Assembly: GCA_963729365.1 (NCBI GenBank)
Contig: CAVSNQ010000001.1
Location: forward strand, 186,001 to 250,000
Origin: JASHPR01 sp963729365
GTDB lineage: Bacteria > Actinomycetota > Actinomycetes > Streptosporangiales > Streptosporangiaceae
Direction of reading: 5' to 3'
DNA length: 64,000 nt
Shown in pieces: positions 58,778-64,000 of this stretch. The translations under genes were made by a program, and so were the position numbers. Numbering within the stretch: position 1 is the stretch's first letter; every line of letters starts with the position of its first letter. The notes beneath the pieces were generated by a model that saw only the letters and a list, made by a program, of their open reading frames with translations, was not told the DNA's origin and did not search any database.

Positions 58778-59838
58778 GTGTGCGCGCTGACGTCGGTTGA
58801 GATTTGCGCTGGGGCAGGGGGCCAGGCACTCGGCTTGGAGCAGGCGGGTTTTGCCCATGCTGCCGCGGTAGAGATAGACCAGGATGCATGCGAAACTCTG
58901 CGCCTCAACCGGGGCTCGGAATGGAAGATCGTCGAGGGGACGTGTACTGCCTTGATGGCCAGGAGTTCAGGGGCGTTGACCTGATGGCCGGGGGTGTGCC
59001 GTGTCCTCCGTTCTCGATCGCGGGCAAGCAACTTGGCGGTGACGACGGCCGCGACCTGTTCCCGCAGGCACTTCGCCTGGTGGAAGAGATCGCACCAAGG
59101 GCAGTCCTCCTGGAGAACGTGCGCGGGCTGTCGGCTCGAAGGTTCGACAGTTACCGTGCTCAGGTAGTTGGACGGCTCAACGAGTTGGGCTACCAAAGCT
59201 GGTGGAACCTTGTTCAGGCGAGTGAGCATGGCCTGCCGCAGCTGAGGCCCCGCTTCGTCCTCGTGGCGGTCAAGCAGCCCTATGTGTCCCACTTCCGCTG
59301 GCCTGCGCCGTCAGTCGAGGCGCCTCCGACTGTCGGTGAAGCCTTGTATGACCTGATGAGTTCTGCCGGGTGGCCTGGCGCGGAGACTTGGCGGCGACAT
59401 GCTCGGGGCATAGCTCCGACCATTGTCGGCGGTAGTAAGAAGCACGGCGGCCCAGATCTCGGTCCTACGCGTGCCCGCGAGGCTTGGAAGACCTTGGGAG
59501 TCAACGGGCTAGGTATCGCGACTGACCCCCCAGGCCCGGACTTCCCACCTGGCCAGCCTCCGAAATTGACGCTGCGGATGGTGGCCCGACTTCAGGGCTT
59601 CCCGGACAACTGGCGGTTCGCGGGGCGGAAGACTTCCGCTTACAGGCAGGTCGGCAACGCCTTCCCTCCACCGGTTGCAAAGGTCTTGGGCGCGGCGATC
59701 AGGGACGCGCTCAACCTAATCACCCCGGCTGAGGAATTCGTCGGCCTGGACCATTACGCGGACTCGCTCGCTGCTAAACGGTTACGTCGCACATCAACTG
59801 GGAGGCGTTTCATATGGTCGCGCGAGCTGAGGATTTAG
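58778..59838 (+). pseudogene. C5-cytosine DNA methyltransferase, frameshifted
   Basis: GTG 58778, five bases after gtggagg, starts TSVEICAGAGGQALGLEQAG (motif I) and EIDQDACETLRLN (motif II). At GAGGGGACG (58935-58943) the frame must shift by one missing G to continue DVYCLDGQEFRGVDLMAGGV. Motif IV is PCPPFS with the catalytic Cys, motif VI is ENVRG, motif VIII QLRPRFVLV and motif X YRQVGNAFPPPVA. Intact it would be about 353 residues and methylate cytosine at C5. The break in a G run could be phase variation, decay or a base-calling error. Confidence 0.8.
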
Positions 59839-59868
59839 GACAAACTGGCTCCGGTAGCTTTACGCCTA

Positions 59869-59896
59869 GGCCTACGAACGCCTGGTCGCGTAGGCC
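59869..59896 (+). terminator. Hairpin after the C5 methyltransferase
   Basis: GGCCTACG (59869-59876) pairs with CGTAGGCC (59889-59896) around a 12-nt loop, 30 bp after the stop. There is no T-run; a weak terminator or processing stem is plausible. Confidence 0.4.
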
Positions 59897-60119
59897 TTGA
59901 GCTAACTGACTTAGGAGAGCACGGACACATGACGCGCACCAGCACGGCCGACCACCAGGATTTGCTGGAGTTTCCAGGCGACCTCGATCTGAGCTTCAGC
60001 GGCGCGGCTGGCCACCTCTGCCGTGTAGGTCCTGCACGCGGCACGCGGCGTCACCGATCCGCTAGCATGCGGCAGAGATTCCTAGGCCTCCCGATAGCTG
60101 CACTGGGCATGACCGTACG

Positions 60120-61529
60120 GTGACCAGCGCTTCGAGGACGGCATCGGCTGATTCGCTCCTTTGCCATTGTCATGATCGGGTGCTTTCGCCGGGGGCTCTG
60201 GATTTTTCTGCTTCCGGTCATCTGTACGCGACGCACGGTTTGCATGCCTTTGCTGCCCGCTTGCCGCCCCCGCTCGCCAGGTGGGCTGTCGAGAGCTTCA
60301 CCGATCCAGGTGATTATGTGCTCGACGTCATGTGCGGCTCAGGCACCACGCTCGTCGAGGGCTTGCTCACCGGTCGGCATGCGCTGGGCGTCGATATAGA
60401 CCCGTTGGCTCGCCTCATCGCGCTGACGAAGGCTACCTTGGTCGAGGCTTCAGCGGTTCTCGCGCTGGCCGACAAGATCGAGCACCGTCTTGAGCGGGCT
60501 CTCCTCGATGACGGTTGGCGTCCGTCTCTGCCCAGACTCGACTACTGGTTCCGTGAGGATGTGAGCCGTGACCTGGCCAGGCTGAAGTCTGGCATCCGGG
60601 CGACGACGTTGGACCAATCTCCGCTCCGGTTGTTGGCGTGGACCGTGTTCTCATCGCTCATCGTCGCTCGCACTTCGGTGGCCAACGCCCGTGACCTCGT
60701 CCATTCTCGACATCACTATCGAGAATGGCCCGAGAACCCGGATGCTCCTGGACGGTTCCTGCTGAAGCTTCGCCGCGCGGGGCGAATGATGCAGGAGCTT
60801 GAGGACCGGATGCCTGCAGGCCCTACCGTAACTGTCCGGCTGACCGGGGGTGATGCTCGCGATCTTTCGGTCGCCGACGGGGCAGTGGACTTGGCATTTT
60901 TCTCTCCGCCTTACGTCTCGGCTCTGGATTACCCGCGAGCGCACATGTTCGCTGTCGCCTGGCTCTCGGACGTCCTCGGTGTAGATGCCGATCGCTACAG
61001 GGAAGATGCCCGCCGCTACATCGGTACGGACCGAGCCGCGCTAGCTGAGGCGACTCCCGAGCAGCCGCTACCGCCCGCAACGGGGTGGCAGATCGTCGAC
61101 GATGTCGTCGATCAGCTGGGCCAGGTACCGGGGAAGGCCTGGACTGTGTATCGCTACTTCCGTGATATGGCTATTGTCCTTGCCGAGTGTGCTCGTGTCA
61201 CGCGTCCGGGTGGACATGTCGTGATCGTGGTCTGTCCGTCCAACATCAGGCGAGTCCGCGTCGATACTCACAACGTATTCGCGGCGTTGGCGCCGGTGGT
61301 GTCGGATGGGCGGCTGGAGATCGAGGACACCTACGCCCGGACCATCCACGACCACCGGCGTGTGATGCCGTACCTTGAGCAGTCCTTTGGTGAGCGGATG
61401 CGCACGGAGTACGTCGTGGTCGCGCGCCGTTCTGCCGATCGTCTTAGCGTGGTTCCAGCTAATCGATCATCCTCAGCTTTGCTGGAGTTGCATCGACTGC
61501 GACGAGCAAAGGCCTCGTCATCGAGCTGA
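60120..61529 (+). CDS. Amino-DNA methyltransferase (N4-cytosine or N6-adenine)
   Basis: A 469-aa protein from GTG 60120. HLYATHGLHAFAARLPPPLA leads into motif I LDVMCGSGTTLVEG with VDIDPLARLIALTKA (motif II). A helical insert of about 180 residues, probably target recognition, precedes the catalytic SPPYVSALDYPR. The SPPY form is more typical of N4-cytosine than N6-adenine enzymes. The end contains ARVTRPGGHVVIVVCPSNIR. It is convergent with and overlaps the HerA gene by 71 bp. It likely provides the self-marking activity of the locus (inference). Confidence 0.8.
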   Translation: MTSASRTASADSLLCHCHDRVLSPGALDFSASGHLYATHGLHAFAARLPPPLARWAVESFTDPGDYVLDVMCGSGTTLVEGLLTGRHALGVDIDPLARLIALTKATLVEASAVLALADKIEHRLERALLDDGWRPSLPRLDYWFREDVSRDLARLKSGIRATTLDQSPLRLLAWTVFSSLIVARTSVANARDLVHSRHHYREWPENPDAPGRFLLKLRRAGRMMQELEDRMPAGPTVTVRLTGGDARDLSVADGAVDLAFFSPPYVSALDYPRAHMFAVAWLSDVLGVDADRYREDARRYIGTDRAALAEATPEQPLPPATGWQIVDDVVDQLGQVPGKAWTVYRYFRDMAIVLAECARVTRPGGHVVIVVCPSNIRRVRVDTHNVFAALAPVVSDGRLEIEDTYARTIHDHRRVMPYLEQSFGERMRTEYVVVARRSADRLSVVPANRSSSALLELHRLRRAKASSSS

Positions 61530-63294
61530 ATGTCACGATGGCTTGACCAGGTGCCAGGCCGGGCAGGCGCTGCCATAGCGCGTCGTCGATGCCGGCGATG
61601 GTCGATTTCAGCCGGCTAATCGTGACGGCGTCGTTGATCTTGTGCAGCACGAAGTTGTTTACTAGGCCGAGTACCTGTCGAGGCAAGTGCTGCGGGAGCT
61701 GCGTGACGAACACGAGTGAAAGCCACCGCTTGCGACCGCGCTTGGCGATGCGTGCTACCTGCTGGAACAGATGCGGCATGGCGGCGAGCCGTTCCTCGGA
61801 CAGGAATTCGTGTGCTTCCTCGATGATGATCAGGGTTTTCGTTAGGGGAGCGCCGCCGGGGACTTGGCAGGCCTGGTAGTGCTCGTCCTGAGTGCGCTGA
61901 GTGCCGCGCAGCAGGTCAGCGATGACGAGATTATTCAGCAGCGGGCTGTCGGTGTCAGAGAGGTCGAAGATCGACACCCGGCCCGGCTGAAGTAGCGAGT
62001 CATGATTCAACGGGCTCGCTTCCGGATGGTCGAAGACATTGAGCCGCATGAGCCGGGACAGCTTGCCGAGAAGAGCGCGCCACGACAGGACATTGCTGGT
62101 CGCCGCAGCCGCTGCTTTGGTCCGAGCGAGGATCTGATCCGTCTGGTCCCTACGGAACTCAGGAGATCGAAGGTAGACGTTAGCCGGCTCCTCTTTGCCG
62201 ATCACCGCGTGGATGAGAGCGACGACATCGTAGAGGTTTGCCAGCCGCATGTGCGGATAGCCGGTGTCGAACTCGTCGAGCTCAATGCTCGTGCGTACAT
62301 CCTCTGTATTGCCGCGTCTGGGAAAGATACCGAGGTCTTGCAGGATGTGCTTCGTTGTGTCGTATGCCTTCTCAAACCGCTGCTTCTGAGCATCGTTGAG
62401 GTCGAGCAGTTCCTCCACTACGAACGGAGACATGGTGCTGAACTGAAGGGTAAACGGCACAACTTCGCCGTGGCCTGGGTTGGATGTTTCCTTGCCGACC
62501 AGAGTGAAGATTCGCGTGTTCGGGATTCCTTCTGGTATTTGCCCGCGCCGGGCGAGCGCTGCCAGCATCGTGGGGTCTGTTGTCGGCTCGTTGATTTGGG
62601 TGTATTCGCCCTCGGTATCGAGCAGGATGACGGCGTAGTTGTCCTTCGCTGCCTCGGCGACGAGTCGGCTAACCGTGGTCGACTTGCCACCGCCGGTTGT
62701 GCCGAGCACGCCGGTGTGCCGGGGAAGCACGCTCTTCCGATCGCCAGCTATCTTGACCTCGATCGCTTCGTCGCCGGCGGCAACGCCGAGCAGCATGGTT
62801 CCATCGACCTGGAGGGTCTTCGCTTTCTCGACAGAGTCCAGTACGAAGACTGGACTATTAGGTAGAGGCCGGAATCGCGGCGGTACCAGGGTTCCGCTGC
62901 CTAGCTGTTCGCCGATAATCTCGACCTGAACACGGCCGTGGTAGCGTGGCATGAACGTAGCTCCACGAACGGCAGTGGTCACAATTGCGGGCGCATCTGC
63001 TCGCAATCCGTCGGGCTCGGCGAACGGTCCCGCGACAACGATGCCCAGGTAATGCCGTTCATCTGGATAACTCTTTATCCGCACGAGCGACTGGGTTGGT
63101 ACCTGCTGGACCGACTCGGTCGGCAGCAACACCGTGATGGTGTTGTCCTTGGCCCCGGGGGTGTCGAACATGGTCCGCCCGATGCTGCCACGGTAGGCCT
63201 CTGGTTCCTCCCACGAAGGCATTGCGCGTAGCTCCGCGAGCCGATCACTACCGTCTGGTTCCTCTGAAGGATCCTGGATCGTCTGGTTAGTCAT
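61459..63294 (-). CDS. HerA/FtsK-superfamily ATPase
   Basis: A 611-aa ATPase starting at ATG 63294, one base after the NurA-like stop. The N-terminal 200 residues form the HAS-barrel region (DNTITVLLPTESVQQVPTQS). Walker A is LGTTGGGKSTTVSRL, Walker B KTLIIIEEAHEFLS, and the arginine-finger/sensor part KRGRKRWLSLVFVTQLPQHL. HerA forms hexameric rings that pump DNA and pair with the NurA nuclease. In bacteria HerA proteins with various nucleases act in phage defence. Its 3' end overlaps the convergent methyltransferase gene. Confidence 0.92.
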   Translation of the reverse strand: MTNQTIQDPSEEPDGSDRLAELRAMPSWEEPEAYRGSIGRTMFDTPGAKDNTITVLLPTESVQQVPTQSLVRIKSYPDERHYLGIVVAGPFAEPDGLRADAPAIVTTAVRGATFMPRYHGRVQVEIIGEQLGSGTLVPPRFRPLPNSPVFVLDSVEKAKTLQVDGTMLLGVAAGDEAIEVKIAGDRKSVLPRHTGVLGTTGGGKSTTVSRLVAEAAKDNYAVILLDTEGEYTQINEPTTDPTMLAALARRGQIPEGIPNTRIFTLVGKETSNPGHGEVVPFTLQFSTMSPFVVEELLDLNDAQKQRFEKAYDTTKHILQDLGIFPRRGNTEDVRTSIELDEFDTGYPHMRLANLYDVVALIHAVIGKEEPANVYLRSPEFRRDQTDQILARTKAAAAATSNVLSWRALLGKLSRLMRLNVFDHPEASPLNHDSLLQPGRVSIFDLSDTDSPLLNNLVIADLLRGTQRTQDEHYQACQVPGGAPLTKTLIIIEEAHEFLSEERLAAMPHLFQQVARIAKRGRKRWLSLVFVTQLPQHLPRQVLGLVNNFVLHKINDAVTISRLKSTIAGIDDALWQRLPGLAPGQAIVTFSSMTRPLLVAVDATPAKLRMID

Positions 63295-63295
63295 G

Positions 63296-64000
63296 TCATT
63301 TCTCCCTGGTGTTGCGTTCCGGCAGGTAGCGCATGGGTTCGCCGTGCTCGCGGTAGGCGGAGGCGACGGCGTCGTCAAATGTCTCCGCACCGAACATCGC
63401 CCGGCAGGCGGCGTCGGCGAGATCGATGGACAATGGGAAGCCCCGGTGCTCCTGTAGCACCGAGTCAGCGATCGCGATGTGCGCGGCCTCGTGGACGTTA
63501 TCGACGTGAGCGAAGAACGGTGTAGCTGGCGAGTGGGCCGAGGCTCGGTAGACACCGACTGCGATTTGATGACCGATGTCTTCGACGAAGGCTTCGGCCA
63601 GGCGGCTGGATTCCTGGTTGTAACGGCCGCCATCGACGATTCGGCGCATCGCCTGGTCGGCGGTTTGGATTACGGCGTACTCCAAAGGCCCAAGTGCGTG
63701 GCCGATGGTTAGTAGGAGTCGGTCCTTGATCGAGGAGGGTACGAAAACGAATTTTTGGTACGTGACTAGATCACGCAGCACGTTCAGTGATGCCGCGAGC
63801 AGCGCCATGTTGCCGGAGCCGGTCAGCAGCTCGTAGGGGGCGATGTTTCCGTGACCCATGCGCCATGCCGCGTCGGACCGCTGTAGCAGCGTGGCTCGCT
63901 CCGCATACGTCATGATGCCTCGCCGCGCAAGTTCCGACAGAGTGTCACGTTTGTCAGCGACGCCGGTTGCCGCGCGATCCTTCCGTCGTCCGAGCAACTC
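63296..64000 (-). CDS. NurA-like nuclease, C-terminal part (cut by window end)
   Basis: The frame is open to the right edge, so only the last 230 or so residues are seen. FVPSSIKDRLLLTIGHALGP and, near the end, IAVGVYRASAHSPATPFFAH with GFPLSIDLADAACRAMF resemble the C-terminal half of NurA nucleases. The N-terminal acidic metal-binding residues are outside the window. It precedes HerA with a one-base gap, the standard NurA-HerA operon arrangement. Confidence 0.65.
   Translation of the reverse strand, partial: ELLGRRKDRAATGVADKRDTLSELARRGIMTYAERATLLQRSDAAWRMGHGNIAPYELLTGSGNMALLAASLNVLRDLVTYQKFVFVPSSIKDRLLLTIGHALGPLEYAVIQTADQAMRRIVDGGRYNQESSRLAEAFVEDIGHQIAVGVYRASAHSPATPFFAHVDNVHEAAHIAIADSVLQEHRGFPLSIDLADAACRAMFGAETFDDAVASAYREHGEPMRYLPERNTREK

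Noticed and set aside
59930..60123. 64-aa plus-strand ORF between the methyltransferases
   Set aside because: It has a fair ribosome site, but the sequence is Arg/Ser-rich without helices or conservation pattern and it overlaps the next start.

Overview
The window is very GC-rich and carries actinobacterial hallmarks: an SRP RNA directly upstream of dnaX, the run dnaX-ybaB-recR-DUF5063-lysC-asd, a DUF574 (SAV2177-type) methyltransferase, an F420-type luciferase-like oxidoreductase, DUF2637 and DUF1707 proteins, and large LAL-type LuxR regulators. I infer a filamentous or soil actinomycete, perhaps Streptosporangiales or a relative; the species cannot be read from the sequence.

Layout. 0-6.2 kb: an XRE regulator, a perfect 36-bp operator-like inverted repeat, a 71-aa putative RiPP precursor and a PqqD/M50 membrane metalloprotease; then a YtrA-type GntR regulator (with a frame-disrupted DUF1707 N-terminus) and its ABC exporter. 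6.2-18.6 kb: accessory DNA divided by partial copies of the 3' half of tRNA-Ser(GGA) at 6.2, 10.8 and probably 18.3 kb, next to the intact tRNA at 18.5 kb. It holds a DUF5615/DUF433 toxin-antitoxin pair, redox enzymes, a TetR regulator, a truncated LAL regulator, two SDRs, a GH15 glycosidase and several broken genes, but no integrase. 18.6-25.4 kb: conserved core (SRP RNA, DNA polymerase III gamma/tau, RecR, aspartate kinase and aspartate-semialdehyde dehydrogenase). 25.5-45.1 kb: ordinary chromosomal genes: MarR/MFS efflux pair, amidohydrolase, NlpC/P60 peptidase, epoxide hydrolase, a ClpX-zinc-finger/HTH protein under two operators, AraC/VOC and MFS genes, a decayed LAL regulator, and a two-component system divergent from an ABC-2 exporter.

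45.6-51.9 kb lies between two identical 45-bp copies of the 3' half of tRNA-Pro(CGG). It contains an MFS exporter with its ArsR-like repressor, a YCII-like protein, small membrane proteins, a lipocalin-like protein and a frameshifted SnoaL-like gene. Right of the second tRNA-Pro copy (51.9 kb to the end) is a further island: remnants of an actinomycete integrative element (DUF2637 protein, end of a tyrosine recombinase), VapBC, a visibly AT-richer frameshifted DUF4209/HEPN-like gene, a frameshifted C5 DNA methyltransferase, an amino-DNA methyltransferase, a HerA ATPase and a NurA-like nuclease cut by the window end. I expect the intact tRNA-Pro beyond the right edge.

The best candidate for a poorly described system is the methyltransferase/HerA/NurA cluster at 58.8-64 kb, which reads like a DNA-modification-dependent defence module. 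The minimal RiPP cassette at 0.16-2.7 kb is second. Several genes are broken by one-base indels, some at short G runs; these may be real decay, phase-variable sites or assembly errors.
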